NCBI GenBank assembly: GCA_944325735.1 | Contig: CALVBI010000001.1 | Span: forward strand, 1-64,000 | Direction: 5' to 3' | Source of the DNA: Candidatus Gastranaerophilales bacterium | GTDB taxonomy: Bacteria; Cyanobacteriota; Vampirovibrionia; Gastranaerophilales; Gastranaerophilaceae | Length of the DNA: 64,000 nucleotides | Shown: positions 44,103 to 52,101 of the stretch, piece by piece | How positions within the stretch are numbered: the stretch's first letter is position 1 | How the letters are laid out: the number at the start of each line of letters is the position of its first letter | Position numbers and translations under genes: made by a program | Notes under the pieces: model-generated | Seen by the model: the letters and a program-made list of their open reading frames with translations, nothing else | The model's database searches: none | What the model was told of the DNA's origin: nothing

Positions 44103-44175
44103 TTTTATATCTCCTTTTCTATTTATATTCGTTAGTAATTATTCGTCAATACGGCAATAATACAATAAACACAAA

Positions 44176-44403
44176 TTATTGTCGAGTATTTTTTTCAGAT
44201 TGTAAAGCACAAACTTCGCAGTCCAAGTTTTCGAGTTCTTCGCAGACTTTATCAAGATTATCCAATATCATTTCAGCACAAGCGTATTGATAATAATTAT
44301 CCTTGTCATTTTGGAAAGAAAGCATAAGAGAATCATTCAAAACCTTCATCTGGTTATATACGTTAATCGTATTTTCTAGGATATCATTAATTTTTTCTTC
44401 CAT
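44176..44403 (-). CDS. Small acidic helical protein beside an XRE regulator
   Basis: The protein has 75 residues from the ATG at 44403, supported by TTGAGGT 7 nt upstream. It is helical, acidic and carries several Cys (YACAEMI, KVCEELENLDCEVC), with no recognised domain; the CEVC pair could bind metal or form a disulfide. It is divergent from a Cro/CI-type regulator gene. An operator copy (44414-44429) lies right next to its start, so it is probably a target of that regulator. A role in a small regulatory or toxin-antitoxin-like pair is possible, but no toxin fold is evident. Confidence 0.6.
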   Translation of the reverse strand: MEEKINDILENTINVYNQMKVLNDSLMLSFQNDKDNYYQYACAEMILDNLDKVCEELENLDCEVCALQSEKNTRQ

Positions 44404-44413
44404 AGTATACCTC

Positions 44414-44485
44414 AACTAGTAAATTAGTTTATAAAACTATTATATTAGTTTGAATTTTATTTGTCAAGCAACTAATATAATAGTT
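44414..44485. promoter_or_regulatory. Triple operator array between divergent genes
   Basis: Three 16-nt sites match AACTAnTAtAnTAGTT: 44414-44429, 44435-44450 and 44470-44485. The second and third are exact reverse complements of each other. The first and second are 21 nt apart, two helical turns. The third covers the -10 box (TATAAT, 44476-44481) of the regulator gene; the first abuts the start of the divergent gene. Confidence 0.75.
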
Positions 44486-44488
44486 AAT

Positions 44489-44719
44489 ATGACTAGAAAA
44501 AATGGTGTTAAAAATACTAAAATAGGTTTAAAAATAAAATTAGAACGAACTAAACTAAACATTTCTCAAGAAGATTTAGCTTTTCGTGCTAATGTTAATA
44601 AAAACACAATAGGTGCGATTGAAAGAGGTTTACAATCGCCAACTTTTGACACATTAGAAGCTATTGCAGGAGCTTTTGGTATAACTGTACAAGAGTTATG
44701 CAATTTTGATAATTTATAA
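44489..44719 (+). CDS. XRE-family helix-turn-helix regulator
   Basis: The protein has 76 residues from the ATG at 44489. It is a single Cro/CI domain: IGLKIKLERTKLNISQEDLAFRA, then NKNTIGAIERGLQSPTFDTLEAIAGAFGI, a very canonical form. A longer frame from an alternative codon at 44450 would run through the operator and promoter, so it is rejected. The TATAAT at 44476-44481 ends 7 nt before the ATG and there is no Shine-Dalgarno sequence, indicating a leaderless transcript. Autorepression is expected because an operator site overlaps this -10. Confidence 0.88.
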   Translation: MTRKNGVKNTKIGLKIKLERTKLNISQEDLAFRANVNKNTIGAIERGLQSPTFDTLEAIAGAFGITVQELCNFDNL

Positions 44720-44723
44720 TTTT

Positions 44724-44942
44724 TTAAATATAAGGTTTTACTCTTATGAATTTTAATTCATAACCTAATATTTCGCCAATTATTTTTGCCTCTTCATATT
44801 TTAAAGTTTTTCTCATTAGTTTTTGAGAAATATTTGATTGGGAGTAATGTTTTCCTGTTTTTTCACTCAAATCTTTGGCTAGTTGAGTGATTGAAATATC
44901 ATTTTCTGCTAGTAAAGTTTTTATATCGCTTCTTACGCTCAT
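44724..44942 (-). CDS. Small helix-turn-helix protein, phage-repressor-like
   Basis: The 72-residue protein contains ITQLAKDLSEKTGKHYSQSNISQKLMRKTLKYEEAKIIGEILGY (in segments, about 18-62). It has the LLM-like arrangement in which residues between the two helix-turn-helix helices are expanded (KTGKHYSQSNISQKL), known from small phage and plasmid DNA-binding proteins. It has no other domain. GAGGACATAA precedes the ATG. It lies tail to tail with the XRE gene (4 nt apart). Its regulon is unknown, but the pilin-like gene at 45065 is divergent from it. Confidence 0.7.
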   Translation of the reverse strand: MSVRSDIKTLLAENDISITQLAKDLSEKTGKHYSQSNISQKLMRKTLKYEEAKIIGEILGYELKFIRVKPYI

Positions 44943-44962
44943 TTATGTCCTCTATTATTATA

Positions 44963-44991
44963 TTGACATGTTAAGAACAATATAGTAAACT
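44963..44991 (+). promoter_or_regulatory. Promoter of the pilin-like gene at 45065
   Basis: TTGACA (44963-44968) and TAAACT (44986-44991) have a 17-nt spacer. The -35 is perfect and the -10 matches 4 of 6 positions. Confidence 0.45.
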
Positions 44992-45064
44992 TTATTATTA
45001 TATAGGATTTTTTATTCCTTTATAATAATGATTATTGAAATAATTCGTAATGATTGGAGTTTAA

Positions 45065-45805
45065 ATGAATAGGCCAAAAATATTTACAGCTTTTACTCTT
45101 GCTGAAGTGTTAATTACTTTAGGCATAATAGGTGTTGTTGCAGCTTTGACTATGCCTGCATTAGTTGCAAAATACAATGAAATGGTTATGGTAAATAAAT
45201 TAAAACGATCATACTCTGAGATTGCCAATGCAATTGATTTGAGAAAGGCTGAATTAGGAACCTCAGATTATGCAGAACAATTTGATCCTAATTTATCTGC
45301 AATAGAACAATTGGAAGGTTTTGCGAAATATTTGAATGTAGTTGAAAAATGTAGTTCAACTTCTAATCGAAATGGGTGTGGTGGTATTTATAGAGTAAAA
45401 CCTCAGAAGAAAACTAATGATGGTTTTGGGAATGTAAGTACTGGTGGTAACATTGATTATGATAGAGTTTTACTAAGTGACGGTACCCTTATTTGGTTTG
45501 GCAAAAGAAATTGGAGCGGTGATTGTGAAGTCCAATATGAAAAGCATGAAACAGATGCTGATGGAAATTATACTGATGTTGTAGATGGAAAGCCTGTGAC
45601 TTCATATTATACTGTGCAACATTGTGCCGAAATCTATTTTGATATTAATGGTCCTAGTAAAGGCCGAAATCAATATGGGTATGATTGTTTCAGTTTTGCA
45701 GTAAAACCAACAAAATTAGATCAACATACAGGGTATGGAGGTCTATATGATACTATGAGAACCGGAAAATTAAATTACGAAAAATATTCAGCTGGCAAAT
45801 ATTAA
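45065..45805 (+). CDS. Type IV pilin-like protein (intact)
   Basis: The 246-residue prepilin has leader MNRPKIFTA followed by FTLAEVLITLGIIGVVAA; cleavage is expected between Ala9 and Phe10, an Ala rather than the classical Gly at -1, as in the protein at 19442. Four or more Cys (EKCSSTSNRNGCGG, SGDCEV, QHCAE, YDCF) could form disulfides. The C-terminal region has FDINGPSKGRNQYGYDCF, a variant of the DxNG motif of the other pilin-like proteins. GGAG lies 7 nt before the ATG. It has no homopolymer tract. It is a probable surface or secretion-system subunit, with no assembly genes near. Confidence 0.85.
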   Translation: MNRPKIFTAFTLAEVLITLGIIGVVAALTMPALVAKYNEMVMVNKLKRSYSEIANAIDLRKAELGTSDYAEQFDPNLSAIEQLEGFAKYLNVVEKCSSTSNRNGCGGIYRVKPQKKTNDGFGNVSTGGNIDYDRVLLSDGTLIWFGKRNWSGDCEVQYEKHETDADGNYTDVVDGKPVTSYYTVQHCAEIYFDINGPSKGRNQYGYDCFSFAVKPTKLDQHTGYGGLYDTMRTGKLNYEKYSAGKY

Positions 45806-45814
45806 TTCCATTAA

Positions 45815-46459
45815 TTATTTAATTGCAGGGAAATAGTATTTTACGCCGTTATCTGAACGCCATCTAACGTAACCTGTTTTTGGGATTTTATCAATATCCA
45901 TTACACTTACTAAAGCCCAATTGCCCCGCATTACGTTGAGAATAATTTTTTGAGGCATATTTATGGTTCCTACAATTTGTGATTTATCATCTGTAGATGT
46001 ATGCAAGTCTTTTGCTTCTGCAGGAGCTTCCTTTAGCAAATTAAGTCCATATTTTTTTCCATACATATTATAAAACATTATCCAGCTCATAAATCTATAA
46101 GGATCATCTTTTTTTATCCAGCCTTTAGCGCCAGTTGAATTATTATAGATTACCTGCACCCATTCATCAGTTTCATCAGTTACAGCTAGAAATCCAAGAT
46201 TTTTTTGCGGTAAAAATACTATAAACAAATCATTTGCCTTTACGCTTTCTGGGAATATTTTATCTCCAATCCAGCTGATACTGTGAACTATATTTGAAGA
46301 TTGATAAGGTTCTTTATACAAAACGATTTCACTTGGCGCTTGGTACAGCCCTAATGTATTTGTATGTTCTATACTCACATACTGAGGTACAACATTTTCA
46401 CAAAATCCTTTTACCGGCATTAATAATAAAATTGCAAGTATTAATAAAAATTTTTTCAT
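45815..46459 (-). CDS. Secreted SH3-like domain protein
   Basis: The 214-residue protein has a signal peptide (MKKFLLILAILLLMPVKGFC, cleavage near residue 20, possibly at GFC-EN). Two bacterial SH3-like segments follow: residues about 38-105 (YKEPYQSSNIVHSI to GAKGWIKKDDPY) and about 150-210 (STDDKSQIVGTINMPQ to GYVRWRSDNG). Such domains bind cell-wall peptides or other ligands in the periplasm or at the surface. GAGGTATCG precedes the ATG. Its 5' region is bordered by a tandem palindromic repeat. No catalytic domain is present, so it is likely a binding or sensing protein. Confidence 0.75.
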   Translation of the reverse strand: MKKFLLILAILLLMPVKGFCENVVPQYVSIEHTNTLGLYQAPSEIVLYKEPYQSSNIVHSISWIGDKIFPESVKANDLFIVFLPQKNLGFLAVTDETDEWVQVIYNNSTGAKGWIKKDDPYRFMSWIMFYNMYGKKYGLNLLKEAPAEAKDLHTSTDDKSQIVGTINMPQKIILNVMRGNWALVSVMDIDKIPKTGYVRWRSDNGVKYYFPAIK

Positions 46460-46530
46460 ATCGATACCTCGTATGTTTTGTATTTTTTTAATTTACAAAG
46501 TTTTATATTTATATATAAATTCCCCTTTAG

Positions 46531-46750
46531 CAACGGGTGGAACGGCTACGCTCCCTTTTCACATTTACCTGAAAGTCTCACGAACCCTTCAGGTGGCGGA
46601 TGGAACGGCTACGTTCCATTTCTCACAATTACCTAGAAAGTTTCACGAACTTTCCAGGTGGCGGGTGGAGCGGCTACGCTCCTTTCTCACAATTACCTAG
46701 AAAGTTTCACGAACTATTCAGGTGGCGGGTGGAGCGGCTACGCTCCTATT
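46531..46750. repeat. Four tandem copies of a ~64-nt palindromic repeat
   Basis: The word CGGCTACG recurs at 46543, 46606, 46671 and 46735 (periods 63, 65 and 64). Each unit has two hairpins. The first is GGAGCG-GCTA-CGCTCC; in the second copy it is GGAACG-GCTA-CGTTCC, a compensated change. The other is ACCTAGAAAGTT-TCACG-AACTTTCCAGGT or variants. The array is GC-richer than its surroundings and lies between the SH3 gene and the 3' end of pheT, so both genes read away from or into it. Confidence 0.85.
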
Positions 46751-49211
46751 CGCGGAAACTTATTTCTGCATATGTTTTTTGAAGTTTTGCACGAACATTA
46801 TTCATTTGACGTTCTATTACTTCATCTGTCAAAGTCGCATTTTCATCTTGCATTTTTATACGGAAAGCAAGACTTTTGAAACCTTTTTCAATATTTTCGC
46901 CTTGATATACATCAAATACTTCACTGCCTTTGAAGATATTTTGTTGCACAGCACCTTTGATAACTTTTTGAATATCATCAAATGATACTTCTTCATTGAT
47001 TACAAATGCTAAATCTCTACGAACTTCAGGGAACTGAGGTAATTTTTTGTATCTTACCGTATGTTCTTTGATAATTGAAATTATTTCATCAAGGTTAATT
47101 TCAAACATGAATACATCTTGACCTTTAATTTTCAATTTATCTTTTAATAGTGGGTGAATTTGACCAAAGTATCCTATGCAAGTAAGATTTTTGCCAAGGA
47201 CATTAACTTTTGCACTTCTGTATGGGTGCATAAAATCAATATCTTCACAAGGAGTTAATTTAATTCGTTTTGTAACACCAAGTTCTTCAAACAATTTTTC
47301 AATAATACCTTTTAGTGTAAAGAAATCTGTTTGAGCTTTAACTTGCCATTTAGAATTTTCAGTTTCACCTGTTAAAATTCCTGAAAGAATTCTTTCTTCT
47401 TTAACACCTGTTGATTTTTCATCTGCTGGCGCAATTACGTTATAAATTTTTCCGATTTCATATGCCCAGAATATTTTCTGTCCATTATCATAATTATATT
47501 TCACGCAATTTAGAACGCTTGCTGCCATATTTTGTCTTAGCATTGTGCATTCTTCACTCGCAGAATTTAAAACTTTTACAGTTTTTGATTCATCACAAGT
47601 CTGCATATATTTATCAAGTAATGGCTTTCCGATTAATGAAGATGTGATAATTTCATCTAATCCTGATGCAAGCATTAATTCATTAACTTTTTTAATCACT
47701 TTTTCTTCAAGTGAAATTTCTGGAGTTTGAGTTTTGCTTGGCAATGTCGGAGTAATTTTATCATAGCCGTTGATACGAGCAATTTCTTCTATTAAGTCAA
47801 TTTCTCGAGTTACATCATTAGCTCTGAAGGATGGGACTAAAAATTTAGCAGCAGCATCATTCCCGCCAAGTTTTTTAAATCCTAATTTTTCAAGGATTGA
47901 AATACATTTGTCAGAAGCAATTTCGCAACCTAAGATTCTTTTTATTTGAGCATATCTTAGTGTAATTTCGATAGGTTCAAGTTTGTTTTCACCTGCTTCC
48001 ACAACACCTTCTATTTCAGCATCTGCAAGTTCTGTAAATAATTGCATAGCACGCATTAAAGCAGGTTTTATTGCTTCAATATCAACACCTCTTTCAAATC
48101 TTGCAGAAGCTTCTGAGCGGTAGCCTACGCTTCTTGAAGATTTTCTTGTAGTTGCTGATGGGAAATAAGCTGCTTCAAGTGCAACATTTTGAGTATTTTC
48201 ATCAATCTCAGAATTTTCGCCACCAAATACACCTGCAAGACATACACCTTTATCTTTGTCAGCAATAAGAACGCTGTCATTTGTCAAAGTTCTTTCTGAA
48301 CCGTCAAGAGTTATAATTTTTTCGCCTTCTTTTGCTCGTCTTATACAAATATAACCGTCAAGTTTGTCTAAATCGAATGCGTGGAATGGTGTGCCATATT
48401 CAAGCATTACGTAATTTGTAATATCGACAGCATTATTTATTGCACGAACTCCTGATGCTAATAATCTTTTTTGCATCCAATCAGGAGATGGTTTAATTTT
48501 TATATTTTTCAAAATACCAAGTGAATAGTATTTGCATACATCATTATCAATAATTTCAACTTTAAAGTTATCTGTTGATAAATCTCTTGTGCATTCTAGA
48601 GGTGAGAATTTTAGAGGTTTGTCAAAAATTGCACTTAATTCTCGTGCAATACCGATTACAGACATTTGATCCCCTCTGTTTGCAGTTGGTGCCACATCAA
48701 GAATGTAATCTTTATCAAAACCTAATACATCTTCAGCATTTTCACCAATTTTTACATTTGGGAATATTCTATTTAAAACAAGAATACCATCTTCTTCCTG
48801 ATAATTACGTTCAGAAACTCCTAATTCATCAGCTGAACATAGCATACCTTGAGATTCAACTCCTCTGATTACAGCAGGAGTTAAAGTAAACATTTCACCG
48901 GTTTTTCTATCCAACACTTGAGAACCTACTGATGCATAAGGAACAATTTGTCCTTCTGCAATATTTTGAGCTCCGCAGACAACTGTTTTTAGCCCTGAGC
49001 CTGTATTTACCGTTACAAGGTGAAGTCTATCAGAATTTGGGTGATTATCAATTTTTTCTATTTGAACAGTTTTTATGTTTGTAAATTTTGGTTTTAATTC
49101 TTCTACAGCTTCAACTTCCAAACCGCTCATAGTCAGTTCATGTGCTATTCTTTCGACTTCTATATCAGATAAATCTACAAATTCGTTTAACCAGTTTAAT
49201 GATACTTGCAT
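46746..49211 (-). CDS. pheT: Phenylalanyl-tRNA synthetase beta subunit
   Basis: The 821-residue beta chain has the EMAP/OB tRNA-binding domain near 40-150 (ETNIKTVQIEKIDNHPNSDRLHLVTV region). The B3/B4 editing domain follows near 210-380 (ITNYVMLEYGTPFHAFDLDKL), then B5 near 400-470, the core catalytic-like domain near 480-690 and a C-terminal FDX-ACB domain near 725-820 (YKKLPQFPEVRRDLAFVI). The length is normal (about 790-830). pheS is not next to it, unusual but seen in several lineages. The last nucleotides (46746-46750) border the tandem palindromic repeat, with no separate terminator seen. Confidence 0.97.
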   Translation of the reverse strand: MQVSLNWLNEFVDLSDIEVERIAHELTMSGLEVEAVEELKPKFTNIKTVQIEKIDNHPNSDRLHLVTVNTGSGLKTVVCGAQNIAEGQIVPYASVGSQVLDRKTGEMFTLTPAVIRGVESQGMLCSADELGVSERNYQEEDGILVLNRIFPNVKIGENAEDVLGFDKDYILDVAPTANRGDQMSVIGIARELSAIFDKPLKFSPLECTRDLSTDNFKVEIIDNDVCKYYSLGILKNIKIKPSPDWMQKRLLASGVRAINNAVDITNYVMLEYGTPFHAFDLDKLDGYICIRRAKEGEKIITLDGSERTLTNDSVLIADKDKGVCLAGVFGGENSEIDENTQNVALEAAYFPSATTRKSSRSVGYRSEASARFERGVDIEAIKPALMRAMQLFTELADAEIEGVVEAGENKLEPIEITLRYAQIKRILGCEIASDKCISILEKLGFKKLGGNDAAAKFLVPSFRANDVTREIDLIEEIARINGYDKITPTLPSKTQTPEISLEEKVIKKVNELMLASGLDEIITSSLIGKPLLDKYMQTCDESKTVKVLNSASEECTMLRQNMAASVLNCVKYNYDNGQKIFWAYEIGKIYNVIAPADEKSTGVKEERILSGILTGETENSKWQVKAQTDFFTLKGIIEKLFEELGVTKRIKLTPCEDIDFMHPYRSAKVNVLGKNLTCIGYFGQIHPLLKDKLKIKGQDVFMFEINLDEIISIIKEHTVRYKKLPQFPEVRRDLAFVINEEVSFDDIQKVIKGAVQQNIFKGSEVFDVYQGENIEKGFKSLAFRIKMQDENATLTDEVIERQMNNVRAKLQKTYAEISFRE

Positions 49212-49280
49212 TTTTTATAATTCCCTCTCACTTTAATTATTCTATAACTGAATAATACTACAAACGGGAATGATTGTAAA

Positions 49281-50213
49281 TTATAAACCGAGTTTTTTAT
49301 CAAGTTTAAAATAATGGATTAAATTGAAAATAGATACAAGTTCATTATAAGTTTGGCAAAATTTCCCTTTATCATATAAAGTATCGCCTATATTACCGAC
49401 TTCAAAAAAATCTTCATTATTTTCAATAAAAAGAGTAATATATTTATCTTTGATTACACAATAGATATTCTCTGCTTGGAAAACATCTTCAATATCTTTT
49501 AGTCTCTGCATAAATGAAGGTGTTAAAATATAGCGAGCCTCAACCTGATTGTCCGAAAAGACCTCATATAAATTATTAAATTCAGGATCTTCCAGTGTTA
49601 CCCTTTCCAATCCACTCTTGTTGGAATAGTGATTCCCTTTTATGTTTAAAATAGTCATTCCTTCATAGTTTTTGTTTAAAACCGTTTTTACAATCAAACC
49701 TTTAAAGTCAGTAACAGAACTTTTATGTTCCCTGTGGCTTAAAGTTGACTCCGTTAAATACAAACTCATACCATTATAAAAACCTGCAATATTGTCATCA
49801 TCTTTTTTGCTCACTGCATAAGGAAATAAACCATATTTTTTAATTTCTTCGAGTGTTATAAGGCTGCTGCTGGTAAAAACGTTAAAGTCCCCGAAAACAG
49901 ACAGAATTTTTGCCAGAAGTTTTGTTTTTAACTTGCCCTTAAACTTTTTGGACGTAACCATTGAGTCGCAAGCAAATATACATAAAATAACGATTGCAAT
50001 GAACCATGCAATTAATAACCAAACAGGCAGTTTAACATAGGAAACCAAAAAGCCGCCGCCGATTAATAAAACCACAAAAATTTTTGAACATGTGTTGCCA
50101 AACTTCCACTTGTCATATAGTTTTAATCGTTCAGTTTCAAATGGCTCTATTTTTGGTAAGATTTCATTGTTATATAAATCATCAAATTTCTGTTTTAAAC
50201 CTTTTTCTTCCAT
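49281..50213 (-). CDS. DUF3137-like membrane protein, unknown
   Basis: The protein has 310 residues from the ATG at 50213, which is preferred over a TTG 36 nt upstream because TAAGAT ends 7 nt before it (leaderless pattern) and no ribosome binding site exists for either. Two adjacent membrane helices lie at about 45-85 (FVVLLIGGGFLVSYV and WLLIAWFIAIVILCIF). A long soluble part follows with TDFKGLIVKTVLNKNYEGMTILN near 180-200 and LEDPEFNNLYEVFSDNQVEARYIL near 220-245. This FxGxFxxxxxNKxFxGxT plus FNxxF-V-s-dqVEARYiLTP pattern is that of DUF3137 proteins, whose function is unknown. Monocistronic. Confidence 0.75.
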   Translation of the reverse strand: MEEKGLKQKFDDLYNNEILPKIEPFETERLKLYDKWKFGNTCSKIFVVLLIGGGFLVSYVKLPVWLLIAWFIAIVILCIFACDSMVTSKKFKGKLKTKLLAKILSVFGDFNVFTSSSLITLEEIKKYGLFPYAVSKKDDDNIAGFYNGMSLYLTESTLSHREHKSSVTDFKGLIVKTVLNKNYEGMTILNIKGNHYSNKSGLERVTLEDPEFNNLYEVFSDNQVEARYILTPSFMQRLKDIEDVFQAENIYCVIKDKYITLFIENNEDFFEVGNIGDTLYDKGKFCQTYNELVSIFNLIHYFKLDKKLGL

Positions 50214-50284
50214 GATAAAAATCTTATTTTGTATTTGTTTTTTTTGCAATCAACCAGATATAGTATTTATGATATAATTCATTT

Positions 50285-51172
50285 ATGAAAAGAGCTGTAG
50301 TATTTGCACATTACGATAAAGATGGAATTATTAAAGATTACATTCTTTATTATTTAAAAGAATTAAAAACAGTTGCAGATACAATTGTGTTTGTATCTTG
50401 TTCTAATTTGAAAAATTCTGAATCTCTAAACGGACTTGCCGATAAAATTATTGCCGAAGAGCATAATGAATATGATTTTGGCTCTTACAAACGAGGTTTT
50501 TTATTTTTACAAGATAAATTAAATAATTATGATGAATTAATTTTTGCAAATGATAGTTGCTATGGTCCCCTATACCCGTTAAAAAATGTTTTTTCGGAAA
50601 TGGAAAATAGAAATTGTGATTTTTGGGGAATTACCAAAAATAATTTTGGTTATAAGAAAAATATCGGACATTTTTTTATTAAACGTCCTCATATTCAAAG
50701 TTATTTTGTTGTAATAAAAAAATGTATTTTTGATAAAGATTTTTTTGCCGAATTTATGAAATCAATTACCCATCAAGAAAACAAAAAATTAATTATTTCA
50801 AACTACGAAATTGGTTTAACAGAATTACTTTTAGATAAAGGATATACATATTCGACATTAATAAGTGCTTATGGAAATATCAACAACATTACAATTTTGA
50901 AATGGCGTGAAATTATAGAAAAATATAAAATGCCTTTTATCAAAAAATCATTGCTTGATTTAAAAAATACAGATGCAACCACTATTGAAAACTATGAAAA
51001 TCTACTTGGGAATTATCCAAAATCTTTAATTACAATTCCAAGAAAAATCAATAAAAAAATACCTTTTACAATCAAAAAATTTATATTTGCAACTCTTGCA
51101 AACTTCCCTTTTGCAATAAGAAAACCTTTTGCAATTATGATAAATAAACTATTTCCTTTTATTAAAGATTAA
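50285..51172 (+). CDS. Rhamnan synthesis F (RgpF) family protein
   Basis: The 295-residue protein contains VVFAHYDKDGIIKDYILYYL near 5-24, DKIIAEEHNEYDFGSYKRGF near 53-70 and LIFANDSCYGPLYPL near 84-98, with a further DFWGITKNNFG. These are the key blocks of the RgpF domain, found in proteins that build rhamnose-rich or other cell-wall polysaccharides. An extended -10 (TGATATAAT, 50270-50278) ends 7 nt before the ATG and no Shine-Dalgarno sequence is present, so it is probably leaderless. It converges with a family 2 glycosyltransferase, overlapping by 24 nt; both likely serve surface glycan synthesis. Confidence 0.87.
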   Translation: MKRAVVFAHYDKDGIIKDYILYYLKELKTVADTIVFVSCSNLKNSESLNGLADKIIAEEHNEYDFGSYKRGFLFLQDKLNNYDELIFANDSCYGPLYPLKNVFSEMENRNCDFWGITKNNFGYKKNIGHFFIKRPHIQSYFVVIKKCIFDKDFFAEFMKSITHQENKKLIISNYEIGLTELLLDKGYTYSTLISAYGNINNITILKWREIIEKYKMPFIKKSLLDLKNTDATTIENYENLLGNYPKSLITIPRKINKKIPFTIKKFIFATLANFPFAIRKPFAIMINKLFPFIKD

Positions 51173-51973
51173 TTTTTTTAAGTTCTTTTTAATTTGCTGC
51201 AAATACCAAATAAATTGAGCGAATGGAATAAACAAAAGTATAAATATATTTTGATATTTCTTAAACATAGCAAAATATATTTTCATCTGTAACTGTTTTG
51301 GGGAATAATGATTTGATTTATAAATATAACTGTCAGTATGTAAACGCCATTTTGTAAGTTTTTCAGAAATATAATAAAACTTACCAATATATGCTAATTG
51401 AACCCACAGCCACCAATCAAGCAGACTGTCTATAGGTGGAGTATAACTTATTTTTAATAAATCTTCCCGCTTTGCCATAACTGATGAAAAAGTAAAAATT
51501 TTATTACTTAAATAAAAATTATAAAACATGTTTTGTGGATAGTTTTTTTTCTTCAATAAAGCTCTAGTTTTTTTCAAAGCAATTGAGAAATCTCTAACTT
51601 TATTTTCATCTCCAAAAAATTCACAATCATTAAAAATTAAATTTAAATCAGAATATTTTTTGACGATTTCAACCTTTTTTTCAATATTATCAGAAGTAAT
51701 TAAATCATCACTTTCTAAAAATACAATCCAATCACCTGTAGCACATTCAACTCCGCGTTTTACGGTTTGTGCAAGCCCGAGATTTTTTTCATTAATAAAT
51801 AATTTTATACGATCATCACTAAATGATTTTATTACATCAACAGAATTATCAGTAGAACAATCATCTACAATAATCAATTCCCAATCACTATATGTTTGAT
51901 CTAATACTGATTGAATTGTTTCTTTTATATAATCCTGATAATTATAACTAGCAGTAACAATAGAAATTTTCAT
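51149..51973 (-). CDS. Family 2 glycosyltransferase
   Basis: The protein has 274 residues from the ATG at 51973 (MKISIVTASYNYQ); an upstream start 15 nt earlier is possible. The GT-A core has QTYSDWELIIVDDCSTDNS near 30-48 and WIVFLESDDLI (metal-binding DxD-like) near 85-95. It adds a sugar from a nucleotide sugar to a surface glycan. The C-terminal part (200-274) ends in a basic, hydrophobic helix that may associate with the membrane (YQNIFILLFIPFAQFIWYL). TATTAT lies 6 nt before the ATG. It converges with the RgpF-family gene. Confidence 0.92.
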   Translation of the reverse strand: MKISIVTASYNYQDYIKETIQSVLDQTYSDWELIIVDDCSTDNSVDVIKSFSDDRIKLFINEKNLGLAQTVKRGVECATGDWIVFLESDDLITSDNIEKKVEIVKKYSDLNLIFNDCEFFGDENKVRDFSIALKKTRALLKKKNYPQNMFYNFYLSNKIFTFSSVMAKREDLLKISYTPPIDSLLDWWLWVQLAYIGKFYYISEKLTKWRLHTDSYIYKSNHYSPKQLQMKIYFAMFKKYQNIFILLFIPFAQFIWYLQQIKKNLKKLIFNKRK

Positions 51974-52034
51974 ACAATTATAATACAATAAACAAGATTT
52001 AATTATTTAATTCTCTGGTCAATTTAAATTATAA

Positions 52035-52065
52035 AAAATCACCATCTTATGTAGATGGTGATTTT
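52035..52065 (-). terminator. Intrinsic terminator downstream of the 52102 gene
   Basis: A perfect 13-bp stem (AAAATCACCATCT with AGATGGTGATTTT) has a 5-nt loop, with a T-rich tail when read on the minus strand. Confidence 0.85.
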
Positions 52066-52101
52066 AATTTATGTGTAAATTTTAAAATTTTACTTTATCA
52101 T

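Noticed and set aside
44450-44488. Upstream extension of the XRE regulator to an alternative codon at 44450
   Set aside because: This stretch contains an operator site and the -10 box, and the conserved domain starts after the ATG at 44489.
44724-44942. Toxin-antitoxin module with the neighbouring small genes
   Set aside because: Two DNA-binding proteins and a small acidic protein are present, but no recognisable toxin fold, and the genes do not form the usual two-gene operon.
46531-46750. CRISPR array
   Set aside because: Units are contiguous at 63-65 nt with no distinct spacers, and no cas gene is nearby.
46473-46985. Several short plus-strand reading frames across the tandem repeat and the end of pheT
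   Set aside because: They arise from the repeat unit and the antisense of pheT, have no ribosome binding sites, and translate one repeat in different frames.
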